Shown: positions 35,600 through 50,300 of the stretch, in pieces
How positions within the stretch are numbered: the stretch's first letter is position 1
How the letters are laid out: each line of letters opens with the position of its first letter
Assembly (NCBI GenBank): GCA_951799445.1
Contig: OX637294.1
Span: 23,523,452-23,587,451 of the forward strand
Length of the DNA: 64,000 nucleotides
Source of the DNA: Pseudisothecium myosuroides
Lineage: Eukaryota > Streptophyta > Bryopsida > Hypnales > Lembophyllaceae
Direction: 5' to 3'
Position numbers and translations under genes: made by a program
The notes under the pieces: generated by a model
Databases searched by the model: none
The model's input: only the letters and a program-made list of their open reading frames with translations
Told to the model about the DNA's origin: nothing

Positions 35600-36689
35600 A
35601 AACTTGAAATACAGTTTTTAAATTTTATTTCATAGAGATTATATTTTTTTCTACATGGAAAGGTTTAACTCATTCCATTTGGATTAGGGACATAAAAGTC
35701 AGGGAGCTTTTTGATTTGTGAACAACCATAGCATCTTCCTAAGAAAAATAAAAGATTGGATTTGTTTTAGAATTCAATATATTAAATTTATTAAAAAATC
35801 CAGTTCTACTAGATTAAGTATATTTTTGCTAGAACAATCTCGCTGTTGGGGATCACTGTATTTTAATTCCATCTTAGAGCAATTAACAATTTAATTATTT
35901 TTTCTTTCAATTTGTTCCTACTTCTACTCATTAATTTTTTTATAGAATGAAAATCAAGTTCTATTTTTTGAAATATTTTTCCTACACTTTCAACTCAATT
36001 CTTCAACATAAAAAAATTTAAGCTAAGAAGATTTAAAGTCTTATGATCTAGTCATGCAAAGTGCCAAAATACCCATTTTCTTCACTTTAAATACAAATAT
36101 CTTGCAATCTATGTGGTCAAACTTTTTAAAATTTCTTCTACAAATTTTTATACTAAGGCAGTATGGCCTAAAAGCGACCATTTAAGGGTTGGTCTGCCTT
36201 TTTTGCAGGCTTCTATGAACAGAAATATTTTTTAATCATTTTTAAGAGAAAGAAAAATGGATGTGGAACGTAAGACAAGTGGTTTCGTATTTTTTGAATC
36301 ATTTTTGAATTACTTATGAATTTAAAAAAAACACTGTTGTAGGCACCTATTTGTGACCCTAGGTCTTCCAAAATCTGACCACTTGCAACTTCTAAAGTGA
36401 TTTGAGTAAATGAAGGCCAATGATTGGCTCTTGCAATAAATAAAGTTTTTCTCTCGATTCTCTCAATGGCTTGAGAAGTCCATTTAAGGATCACCTAATG
36501 TCCATTTTAGACCTAAATAGAGGGTCGATTTGAAGAGGCCGCTTGCTTTTAGAGCAAACTACCTTAGTCTAGTACAAATTCATATGGTCAAATATGCAAA
36601 AAAAAACTTTTAAAGTTTTTTGCTCTTCACAATAAAAATGGCAATTTTGAGTGGTTTTTGATGAGAAAAAGGGCTTTGGACTTTAGGGA
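35600..36689 (+). mobile_element. TTAA-type MITE, copy I, 5'-truncated and interrupted
   Basis: Internal landmarks of the 917-base copy A appear in order (ATTATATTTTTTTCTAC, CTAGAACAATCTC, AATATCTTGCAATCTATG). The right end, inverted, is TCCCTAAAGTCCAAAGC, followed by TTAA at 36690-36693. The left terminal repeat is missing. About 400 bases of foreign sequence (about 36165-36560) separate the TGTGGTCAAAC block from the final AATGGCAATTTTGAGTGG block. The insert begins near CCTAAAAGCGACCATTT, recalling the ends of the MITE at 39046-39335. Confidence 0.6.
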
Positions 36690-36693
36690 TTAA

Positions 36694-37195
36694 CAATCAA
36701 ATGTAATGCTATAATTTCAAATCTTAAAATTATCCTATTTCAATTTTTTAGTATTAATGGGCTCTAAAAATTAAAATATTAGAACTGAAAAACCAATTGA
36801 CAACATGGATTTCAATACTCTTGATTAGATTGATCATTAAATTGATCATTAAAAATGCTTGAAAATTATATTATGTTTATGAGCTAAAGGATGATTGCAA
36901 GAAACACTTGTCTTTTTTTTTGTCCCCTTGACCTAAAACAAGTGTTTTTTTGCTCATAACTTTTGCATTGTTTGTCCATTTTCAATTAAATTTGAAATGA
37001 AGGTACATGACTAGATGTGGTAGTTGTAGATGTTGAGTAATTTATTATTTTTTAACAAGGCCCAATTGGGTGTCTACCTTGGCCATTTTGAAAGATTTTA
37101 GTACTATTTTTGATTCAAAAATGAAAATTTGAAGCTCAAAATTGGTATAGAAGGATTTCTACCAAAGTTACATAAGACCACAAAGAGATTTTTTT
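36694..37195. other. AT-rich intergenic DNA
   Basis: Nothing recognised between two TTAA-type copies. Confidence 0.45.
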
Positions 37196-37199
37196 TAAA

Positions 37200-38130
37200 T
37201 CCCTAAAAGCCCATTGTCCCTTTTGGGGACAAATGGGATTTCGGGCAAGTACCTATGGGCTGAATTTTTCTCTTGATTTTTTGAAACTTTTTTTGGAGGT
37301 AGAAAAGCTGATTAGCTTTGTGAGAATATAGTTTTTTTCACAATCGGTGCTCGGGAACAACAGTGATGACCAAATAAGCTCAAAACAGGGGACAACGGGC
37401 AGCTGGGCAACAAAAAAAATTGGCAAAAATTTTATTTATTATTTATTATTTATTTTATTCTCATAGATAATATTTTTGTCTATGTGGAAAGCTTTGATTC
37501 ATTTCATTTGGATTAGTTATGAGAAAGTTATGGACATTCTTGTTTTTCGGGCAGTTAGAGCATCTTCTTGAAAAAAATAACTTGTAGGATTCATTTTTGA
37601 ATGCTATTTTTGCAATTTAAAAAAATAAAAAATAAAATCTCATGGTTTAGTTCACTTGCTAGAACAATCTCACCATTTGAATTCATGTATTTTAATTCCA
37701 TCTAAAATATATAAATATTTTAGATGTTCCTTCTATCTTGTACCTACTTCTACTTAACAATTTTTTTAGGAATGATAATTAAGTTTTTTTGAATATTTTT
37801 TTTTCCCTAGACTCTCAATTCAATTCTCCACTAGAAATATTTCAAGCTCAAAACTCTATAGTGCAAAAATTTTAAGTTAAAAATGTTCAAAGTCAAAAAA
37901 TCCAATCCCACAATGTGTTGAAAAACTTATTTTTTCCACTTTAAACGTAAATATCTTGCAATCTATGCGGTCAAAAATTCTGAAATTTTTCCATACATTC
38001 TCATACTAGTTAGGTGTAAGATCATAAGGCTAGATGTGCAAAAAAAAAAATTCAAATTTTTTACTATTTGCTATAGAAATGGCAGTTTTCAATGTTTTTT
38101 GGCAGAAAAAAGGCCTTGGGCCTTTAGGGG
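37200..38130 (+). mobile_element. TTAA-type MITE, copy C
   Basis: The element is 931 bases long, in the same orientation as the copies at 5509-6425 and 20586-21501 and similar along their full length. The left end is TCCCTAAAAGCCCATTG; the inverted right end is CCCCTAAAGGCCCAAGG. The right flank is TTAA (38131-38134); the left flank is TAAA at the equivalent place, with a TTAA one base earlier. It is non-coding. Confidence 0.7.
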
Positions 38131-38134
38131 TTAA

Positions 38135-39045
38135 TGGTAAATTGTCCACCTTCCACAAGTGCTCAAAGTGCACTCTTTTTGCGCAAGTGTAGAGAATGCA
38201 ATTTTTTTCCCCAAAGATGAAAATGGTCAAGAAGGAGCACCTTCAAGTTAGGAAAAATGAATTTTTGAATTCTTTTGAATTTTTTTTATATTTTCTAAAA
38301 ATCAGACATTACAGTGTTTATTTTCTTGGTATTTTTCATTGTCCTTTATGTGCATAACTTTTAGAGATAAATTTTTCTAGGTTTTAATTTTGAAAGAAAA
38401 TATTTCAGATGCTTTACAAATTATCCATATTTTATTTTATTCCTAAAAGATCTATTCCAAAAATCACAATACTCACTAAAATAGGCCATTTTGAGCCAAA
38501 AACGGTAGGTGTTTCTTGCAACAATCCTATACTCTTATTATTTTTTAATAAAGTTTTTCATTTATTTTATTATCATTATTATTATTATTATTAATTTTTA
38601 TTGATCTCTATGCCTTCAAATTTTCATTTTTCTGAGTGAATTCAAAAATCTCTACAATTTTAAAGTATATGAATTGTTCTCGGGGAGGTCACTTAGTGCG
38701 CATATTAGAAACCTTGTGAGATCTAAGATAGGGTAGTATATATTTATTTTATCTAAAATTTAAAAAAATGTTATATCCAATTTAGAGTGTGTAGAATTAT
38801 ATGTAGGGTATTATAACTAATATAGGGTTATGTTTATTACCATGTATTAGATTTTACATTGAAAAATTATAGGGGGGCAATAATATAAGGAGAAAAATAA
38901 TTTTGTAAAGTGAGTATTTAATATACTTAAAGAAGAGATGGACAAAAAAATGACACATTATTTATTTCAAATTATCCATGAACCTTAGATGAGGGGCTTT
39001 GATTATCTTGAGAGTTATTTGTAAAGTCTTTTGAAATCACTTAAG
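38135..39045. other. AT-rich intergenic DNA
   Basis: No gene recognised. Contains a short (ATT)n run near 38570-38592. Confidence 0.45.
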
Positions 39046-39335
39046 GTAGAGGGCTGTAAAAGCGACCTATCTCTAAAAGCGATCTGGTAGATTTTGTCTC
39101 TAACATGTATCAGAAGTGTACATTTCAAGAGGGGCTCGCTTTTAAAAACCACCGTGTTTTCAACTTCAAAAATTCATAACTAATTCCATGAATGTCCAAA
39201 AAATATGAAACGACTTGGATTAGATGCCAATTCCATTTTTCTTACCACAAAAATTTATTGAAAATTATTTTAAGGAGGTCAGCTTCCTCCAAAATGCAAA
39301 TTAGCTAGTAATGGGTCGCTTTTACAGCCCCCTAC
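39046..39335. mobile_element. MITE with GTAG-GGGCTGTAAAAGCGACC ends
   Basis: The element is 290 bases long. The left end GTAGAGGGCTGTAAAAGCGA and the inverted right end GTAGGGGGCTGTAAAAGCGA differ at one of 20 bases, and the match continues through CC. The interior is AT-rich and non-coding. No clear target duplication was seen, so the superfamily is not assigned. CTAAAAGCGA motifs near 21947 and 36168 suggest related sequences elsewhere in the window. Confidence 0.7.
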
Positions 39336-40515
39336 ATTAGAACCTGAAGAATCTATCATGAATTTTGCTTTAATATATTCTTATTTGTTCTCTCCAAATA
39401 ATAGAAAGGTTTGAAAGAGCTTGATGGTCTTCAAATTTGGATGAAAATTTTTACAGGAGCTAAAAAAATTTCACTGAAATTTAAAGGCCACCAAGCTCTT
39501 ACACATCTAATACTTAATAATGATAGACCACCTAGCTCTTTCATACCTTTTCACTATTTGGAGTGAACAAATAAGAATATATAAATAAAGCAAAATTCAT
39601 GACAAACTTTAGGTGACTTCAAAGCCCAATTATATTGTAATGTATTGTCATCTTTTCTTTGTTGAGTACTTGTACTCATTGTATTCATTAGAATATATTG
39701 TAGATGATTAGCAGTAAGTTGTTTGACACAACTAGAATGCATTGTTTACAGTGTGAATGTATTTGTTTGGCCATAGTACATTTGTCTAAACATATTGTAT
39801 TTTAGTTTTCAATAAGTAAACCATATAAAAAATGGTTTGAAGGGACAAAAGAAGAAAGAAGAAAACAATAAAAAACAATAATAGGAAAAAAATCATACAA
39901 CACCTAGTAGTTTTAATTTTTAAATCTAATATAGGGGCCAAAAAATTGAACTCAAAAGTGTATTATAAATAATATAGGGTGCTATAAAAATGTCAATTTA
40001 GAATTATTTTTAACAATAGGGTATTTAAAATTATGAGATATTAGGTAATTAGGCCCCCATAAAATACCCCCTAATCTCACGTATATACTAAACTTCTAAG
40101 ATAGTGACTCCCCTGTGGAGTTGTTTGTAAAGGCAACCAAAGTATCAATAGGAACACCTCTTTAAATTTATAATATTAATATTTATTTATTTATAATTAA
40201 TAGCTATGAGATATGGAAGAGTTGGGTGGAATTTTGTAACGGTCCTCAAATAAATGAAATTACGTCCAAATTATAATTCCTATGCAATTGAATGCAATCC
40301 GACCTTAAAATACCTACTGAACTCTGTTTTTGGATGAATTTGTGAATGCTTAAAAAAACATACTCCATAGTTTCTTCAACTATACAAGTTTTGGCAAAAG
40401 TATTTTCTAACAATTGATACAGAAATCCACTTCCTCATGGATAAACTTATCTCCATACCAAAATTCAAGAAAAAGAAGGACTCTTATATTGTCTATATGA
40501 ATCCTTTTCTATATG
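39336..40515. other. AT-rich intergenic DNA
   Basis: No gene or bounded element recognised. Confidence 0.45.
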
Positions 40516-40517
40516 GT

Positions 40518-42200
40518 TCACAAGATTAGTTTATTGACTTCACAAGATTGATTTGTTGACTTCAAGCTTGGCTTAGAAATTGGCATAGAGACTAAATTAC
40601 GATTGACTTGTGGTTGTAGAATTAATTTGGAATGGTTTGAAGATTGATCTTTCCAAGTAATTTTTCTAATTCTCCAATTCATAAATGGATTAAATTTGGT
40701 AAGCGATAACAAACCTAACTTTAAGGGACTAAAACATAAAGATTCTATAATTTTAAATGACATAATGATAAATTTATATATAATTATAATAGATGAAGGT
40801 ATAGTTTCTTGAGTAACTATACATAAAGCAATTAATCGACCTTCAATTATTTCTACCCTCATAGGTATATTTTTCAATATTCAAGGTATGGAATGAAGGT
40901 TGATAAAATCTTTATTAATAAAGTTTGTTTACGCACTTAAATCTAATAATATTTGTGTAGATAAAATAAAATTATTATAATTTAATTGGATAGATAAAAA
41001 AAAGGTACTAGAATTGAATACATAATAGGACTGCTTATAGATGTTGAAATGACCAATTGCATGGTTCCAATAACATTTGGATAATTTAGGCTTTTGGAAT
41101 AATATTAATGTTTTTACAATCATGTGCCAAATGCCCTTCTTCTCCACAATAAAGACATAATCTTTTATATTTACAACAATCTTTTTTTCTTGAATTAAAG
41201 GTTTGAATCTCAAAAAATCAATTTGTATTGGCTTGCAATTACTAGTAATAGAATTGGAAAATATTGTTGGAGAAGAAGATGAAGCCCTAACTTGGGATCC
41301 AAGTCTTTTATTGTACCATGCTAGTATTGATACGTCAAGCATGGTAAGAAAAATGTCCTTCGCATTGTCTCTTAATCCTCAATGGAATTGCCTAAAGAGT
41401 ACCATATCTGATTCCTAGCCAATGTCACATGCTAAAATTAAGAGGTAGAGGTTAATGCATGACAAAAGCCTTGACATAATTCCCTAACATTACTACAATA
41501 TCTGTCCTTTTTCTTTGTCAATATTTCTAAAAGTGGCTGAAAACTCTTCCATAAAAGCTTCAAAATCCTTTAACATATGTGAATGAATTTTATTTATTCA
41601 ACCACCTAGACCAAGATAGAGCACTACCTGATAAAAGAGTATCTACAAGGCCAACTTGAGATAATTGGGTAGAAAATCTATGAGGCTATTAATATTCTAA
41701 TTAACAATCTCACTTGGGGTACAAATCTACCAAATTTTGATCATGTTTCATCAAATTTTTCTTGCATATTTGATTTTAGGTCTTTAAAAGAGTGACCTAA
41801 ATTTCTAATTTTTGTTTCAAGAATATTTTTTAAGCAAAATATAGTATTACGCAATATCAAATTTTCTTAAGAGACTTGTTTTATCCCTAGGGTACAAGTT
41901 GTTAAAGCTTTATGCATTTTTTCTAATTTGTGGTGGTGTAATGAAGCCATTCTTGAAATCAAGTCATTAAAATGAGTATCATTAGGTGTGTTCATTGTTG
42001 CAATATATGTAATAAAGAGAAAAATGGTTTGGATATTAGGATGCAAATTGCAAATCATCAAATAAGCTTAATAAGATCTTGATTGCAATCCAAAATTGTG
42101 TTGCTAATACAAAGATTTCATTGAAGATTCTTTCAATATATATATTGCTTTGTAACCTAACCAAATACTAAATTATTGGTAATAGTGTCCGTGGTACTAA
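40518..42200 (-). pseudogene. Ty3/Gypsy gag-protease remnant, copy 2 (empty-site copy)
   Basis: On the minus strand, 41157-41116 encodes CLYCGEEGHLAHDC, an intact CX2CX4HX4C zinc knuckle of a Gag protein, but in a different frame from the neighbouring open frame, so at least one shift has occurred. Upstream gag text (41580-41480) includes KDFEAFMEEFSATF. Downstream, the open frame 40877-40518 has MKNIPMRVEIIEGRLIALC, then LTKFNPFMNWRIRKITW, typical of the protease to reverse transcriptase stretch of Ty3/Gypsy elements. Stops and shifts make it inactive. Sequence at 42055-42190 also matches 21530-21660. No LTRs were found. Confidence 0.75.
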
Positions 42201-42745
42201 GTCTAATTTACCTTTATTATCTTTTTTTTATGCCTTTTCCATTTTTAATTTAAGCTAATATTGCCACTACAAGCTAATTAGTACTACATAAATTAAACCA
42301 AAACTATTTTTCAAAGAAAATTTGGATAAAAATTATGATAAGTTCAATTCTCTTAGACTTATATAGTAATAAATATAGAAACTTTGAAAAATGATAAGAC
42401 ATTGTATTAAGATTCTTGGAAGACAAATGCTACACATCAAGATTTTGAATGCTTATAGAAAATTTTGAAAAATAAAAAACATTTGCAAGGAGAGTACTAT
42501 ATAAACATAAGATCATATTGTTGAACTTACTATCCCTTGAAAAGATGCAGCCAGCCCCGCACTGTCCCCTCCCCCGAGTGGAAAATCAACAGCCATAGAT
42601 TAAATTAGAAAAAAAAAGACCTCCCTCCCCTACCGTGGATCTGAATTTTAAGGAGAAAATGGAAGCCGTTGATAGGAAGTCATCACAGTCGTTGGTCCGA
42701 GGGGCACAAACTAGGGTTACCAAGACAACTTCGCGCCAGAGCTGC
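42201..42745. other. Left flank of the MULE insertion
   Basis: AT-rich to about 42540, then more GC-rich (C and G runs near 42550-42580 and from 42680). No gene is recognised, but the GC rise directly before the MULE, continued on its other side, suggests the MULE split a promoter or leader region. Confidence 0.4.
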
Positions 42746-42754
42746 GTTGGCGAG
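42746..42754. repeat. 9-bp target site duplication of the MULE, left copy
   Basis: GTTGGCGAG here is repeated exactly at 47192-47200. Nine bases is the typical target duplication of Mutator elements. Confidence 0.9.
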
Positions 42755-45700
42755 CCTTGTTACTAAGGGCTCCCCACATATGGGGGAGCGCGGCCTCTGC
42801 CCGCCCAGGCCCGCCTGCTGCCGTCAGGGGTCTGCGGGGCTGCGTCAGGCCCTCGCGTTCTGCCGTTCCCCCGATACCCTCCCTCGCGAGACCCGGGCTG
42901 CGAGACCCGGCCATGTACTCTGAGCACAGCCCTCGGGCCATTTCGGCAGGGGAGTTTACTGTGAGCTATCAGGCTCCTCCCCCCTTCTCCCCCACTTGGG
43001 ACCCCAAAATATTCTAAGTCCTTTTTTGTTCCAAAGCCTTGTTTTCTTCTTTTTTTCTTTAATTCCTAAATTTACTTAAGACCCAAATGGGTTTATGAAG
43101 GGAACTCATAATATAGCATTATACAAAGACATACTTACATAGTGATAACAAAACCAATGCATCATACAAAGGCATATTTACAAAGTGATAACAAAATGAA
43201 ATCCAAGTCATAAACTTTACTTCACAAATATCTCATGGTCACAATTTTTGCAAAAAATAGAATTTGCTCCTCCCTCTACCAATGTCTTTGTGGAGCAAAT
43301 GTCACAAGTGACCTTGGGAAGCTTTCGGAAAATCGCCCTTTATTGCTTCGATTGTGAAAGAAGCACATATTTGGAGCGCTTCAAAGGGGGGCGTGGAGCA
43401 CTTCCTTCACCAACTTCCGAAATAACATGTTTTCTCCCATGTCCCATTCTCGTTCGCTTCACGTTCTCTTGGATGGAAGCAATAGAACCTCGTAGTGGAA
43501 GAATAATTGTATTGGGCCTTTCAAAATTCGAAGGCTCCAATAGTATGCCTAAGCAAGCTTGAAGGGCTTGACATTTCCTCTTCACTTCTTCTTCATTGTC
43601 ACCATAAAGAGTTGCTTGACATAGTGATTCAATTTCACGTACCACATTGAATGCCTTCTCACGCACGACATCAATCGGAAGAGTCTCATCCCTTGGCACA
43701 TCCAGTTCAATTGGAGTTGTAAGCTCCATGTCTTCCATGTTGATTTGTGTAGGGAATAGTTCTTCAACCACTTCATTCTCTTGGAGCCCTTCAAAAAACT
43801 CCTTCACAATGGATTGCACACCAAATATGTGTTTGCAAGTGGACACCCTATTGGGACAATCACAATAATGTGTTTTCAATGAAACGCTATACCATAGTTT
43901 AGGAGAAGTCTCACTCTTGATATGAAAGAGGAGATGCTCCTCATCCACAACCTTCAACACATCCATAGGACACAATTGGTAAGCCTTCAAAATTTGTTCT
44001 CCTCCTTTCAATCGATGTCTATGAGCATTGTGATTCCCCCTCCTTATGTATCGTTCCGAGTCACCTACACATTAAAGATATAGATTAGATTTTAGCATCA
44101 TGTTCAAAACATATTTATCAAGAAAATAAATTGAATACAATAAGACAAACAAACGATAATACACAAAAATGAGGAACTTACTTAAACGTTGAGTCAATTT
44201 GAATTGACTCAATAATGTGGGTTGGCCCACACGAGTGCCATCATTGGCACTACCGACAATTGCCACTATAAGGTCTCGGATTGACCGGTTCACCTTTCCT
44301 TGCAAAAGGGTGTATTTAATCAACTCCCAATGTCTTTCGACATGGTTAGTTGTATCCATACCCCCGTAAGCAAATAACCTCCCAAATCGAGGCCACAACC
44401 TTCTCCAAGGACAATTAATTCCGGCCCATCCGGAATTCACGTATGTTGCAAAGGTCGGGATGTGTTGAAATTCAACACAAAATCTTCCTAAATTCTCATC
44501 GAAATGGTTCTCACTAGGGCAAAGCATCAAGACATGTAATGCCCTCCAAACCCGATCCTTGTCCTCATTGGGAACCTTAGTTAACAAGTTCTCACTCCAT
44601 GCCTTCATCACATGGAAGTGACACAAGAGAACCCGTCCACCAATTTGTGTTTTGGCACCATCTTCAATAGTCTAACAATTAGCATCATTGCTCACAACAC
44701 TTTGAATAGCATTCAAAGATGTCTTGTGCTTGTCAATGATGATTGCGGAGGGTCTAATCTCACCTAAAGATTCAAAAACATGAAATAATGCTATCTCTAT
44801 AGCAACACCCTCATGTCCTCCTTGAGGGTCACTGCTACAAAGCATGTAGAAAACCGGAATTCCAATTCCATCTTGGTTAGGTACAATTGCCGCATAAAGC
44901 GGCAAACCGTATTGGTTTGTTTTGAATGTAGAATCTAGGGCCCAAGAATTATTACCAGAAAACCGTTGGGCCGATTTCCGCATGAAGTCATCTTGTATGA
45001 CTACCACAAATGGCCTTTTCCTTGGGTCCTCATTCTTGGGTGCATACAGTTGGTAGTATAAAATCTTTCCTTGAGCTTGTAATCTCAAGATCTCAATTTG
45101 GGCCGCATCCCAATCGTCTTTCCGAAGTGCATCTACACAAAGCAAATGAAGAATTTAAATACTAATTAAACATGAAACATAAAAACCATACTTGTAATTT
45201 AAATACACATTTAAACATGAAACATACAAACTATACTTGTAATTTAAATACACATTTAAACATGAAACATACAAACCAAACTTGTAATGACAATTCAAAA
45301 CTTAGGTCTTAAGTATGCAACAATGCTAAATCATGACAACAAAAAAAGAGTAATGAGAAAAAATAAAATACCGTTGATTCTTAAAGAATATGCAAAGATT
45401 TGCACTTCTTTTCTGATGACGAAAAATCGATAAGTAGCACGCTCCACCTCCGGTACACTTTGGGAGAATCTCTCTTGAGCATCAACGGACGTGGCTTCAA
45501 TAGCCCTTGCTGAAAGCATGAACTTCAAGTTCTCCATAACCCATGCGATAACGTATGTGTGCACCGGTAGGAAGAAAAGGTCGGAATCGGAACCCGGGGT
45601 GTGACCACTATGTTTGCTATGAATGTAGATTGTAGCTTGAAGTTTATCATGAGGCACAATGTTTGAGCATTTTGACACATTGGGCTCCTCAACCTTCATT

Positions 45701-47191
45701 TGGAATTCACAATTACACAATCTAGAGGTTCTATTCCTCCTAGAGTCCTTAACATCCATAGGCTTCACATCAACCGTTCTCCTATGAGGACGATTTTTGT
45801 TTTTGCCACGATGACAACGGTAATAAGTAACCGTTTTGGTTTTCCCTACACGGCATTTCGAACGCCTTCTAAGCACAATGTACTTTGTGCAAAGTGCATC
45901 TATAGTTGCACTTAAGTTCTCCAATGGAACCTTCACTATTTCATCCCACATTTTTTTCTCTTGGCATACATCACAAGAGTCCATACAATTTTGTATGAAT
46001 GAGGTGTGAATTCCTCCTACATAGCTATCCGTACTCCATTGAGTACGAATGGCATTCGTAGTCATGGAGATTGACAAATGTTTCCCATTTTTGTCAATGT
46101 GTCCTCCTTGCACAATGAAACGCCAATCCTCTATTGGCGGAATTTGCCTACCCTTTGTGTCATTCAAAGGAGATAAAACAAATCCACTTAAAAGTTCTAA
46201 AACTTTTAATCTTCCTTGAAGCTTTTGCCACCTCTCAATCGTAAGAGATTCCACATTCTTTTGAGTGGAAGGCCTATGAAGATTGGAGAGGGGACAAAAC
46301 AAAGGATTTGCCTCATGAATTTGTTGATATGAGGGGAAAAATCCTTCTCTTATGCAATCAATCATGAGTGCAAGAGATTTGAGATTGAAATGGACATACT
46401 TGGGGAATGTTTCAATGGGAACGTCTTGAAACATTGATGAAGATGTTGAATCTCCAATGTTGATCTCCACACCACCTTCCAACAAATCTTCCCAAGGCTC
46501 TAAAATCTCCTCACCAACATCCTCCTCATCCGAATCCGACTCTCCATTTGATGACAAGAAATGAGTTTCTTGTAACCCTAAACTTCTTGTGTGTACACCT
46601 TGAAGAAATTCTTCCACGCCCACCATCTCACTTAAATCGTCTTCAAAGTCGGAGGGATAGAAATTATCATCCTCCATGTAGTCTCCATCCTCCTCCATAT
46701 TATACGTCAATGCTTGACACAAACTCTACAAATACACCCCACAAACCCCATTTAGAACAATGTATGTACACAATACTCTAATACTCTAATATGCAAAACC
46801 CTAATATGCAAAGCAATAGGCACACACTTATGTAGACTTACAAGAAAGGGAGTTGCATTGTACAATAGTAGAAATATAAAATGCATGGGAATTCTTCATA
46901 CCTTGAGTTATTGGGAGGAGCGTGGGATGACCCAAATGTGGGAGAAGAGGAGAAGTTTGGGAGCCCGAATGCTCCCAGTAAACCCCCCTTGCGCTTCTTG
47001 GCCGTACTCAGAGTACATGGCCGGGTCTCGCAGCCCGGGTCTCACGAGGGAGGGTATCGGGGGAACGGCAAAACGCGAGGGCCTGACGCAGCCCCGCAGC
47101 CCCCCGACGGCAGCAGGCGGGCCTGGGCGGGCAGAGGCTCGCCGGGCAGAGGCCGCGCTCCCCCATATGTGGGGAACCCTTAGTAACGAGG
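42755..47191 (-). mobile_element. Mutator-like element (MULE) with long terminal inverted repeats
   Basis: The element is 4437 bases long. The left end is CCTTGTTACTAAGGGCTCCC and the inverted right end CCTCGTTACTAAGGGTTCCC. The inverted repeats are GC-rich and about 250 bases (42755 to about 43005) and 285 bases (about 46905-47191) long; the right one carries an extra copy of a short GCCTCTGCCC-type segment. The ends are followed by a perfect 9-bp duplication. The only gene inside is a three-exon Mutator-type transposase on the minus strand. High similarity between the two ends and the exact duplication indicate a recent insertion. Confidence 0.93.
43340..46722 (-). pseudogene. MULE transposase gene with one in-frame stop
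   Basis: Three exons join in phase: 46722-45372, 45132-44182 and 44064-43340, about 1008 codons. The N-terminal third is acidic. A Cys/His-rich DNA-binding region (about residues 275-380) holds YYRCHRGKNK, RLCNCEFQMKV and IYIHSKHSGH, like the WRKY/GCM-type finger of MULE and FAR1-related proteins. The MULE transposase core follows, with acidic residues in ALDSTFKTN and IIIDKH, and HVERHWE as a candidate third site. A SWIM zinc finger, YCDCPNRVSTCKH, lies near the C-terminus. A single TAG at 44674-44672 interrupts the otherwise open core after the second Asp; the frame resumes at once with TIEDGAKTQIGG. Unless it is spliced around or read through, this copy cannot make a full transposase. Start choice between the Met at 46722 and a Met eight codons later is open. 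Confidence 0.88.
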
Positions 47192-47200
47192 GTTGGCGAG
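47192..47200. repeat. 9-bp target site duplication of the MULE, right copy
   Basis: GTTGGCGAG, identical to the left copy at 42746-42754. It fixes the right boundary of the element at 47191. Confidence 0.9.

Positions 47201-50300
<3,100 letters not shown>

Noticed and set aside
42755..47191. MULE gene as a domesticated FAR1/FHY3-type host gene
   Set aside because: It lies within exact terminal inverted repeats with a perfect 9-bp duplication and carries a stop codon, so it is a transposon copy.
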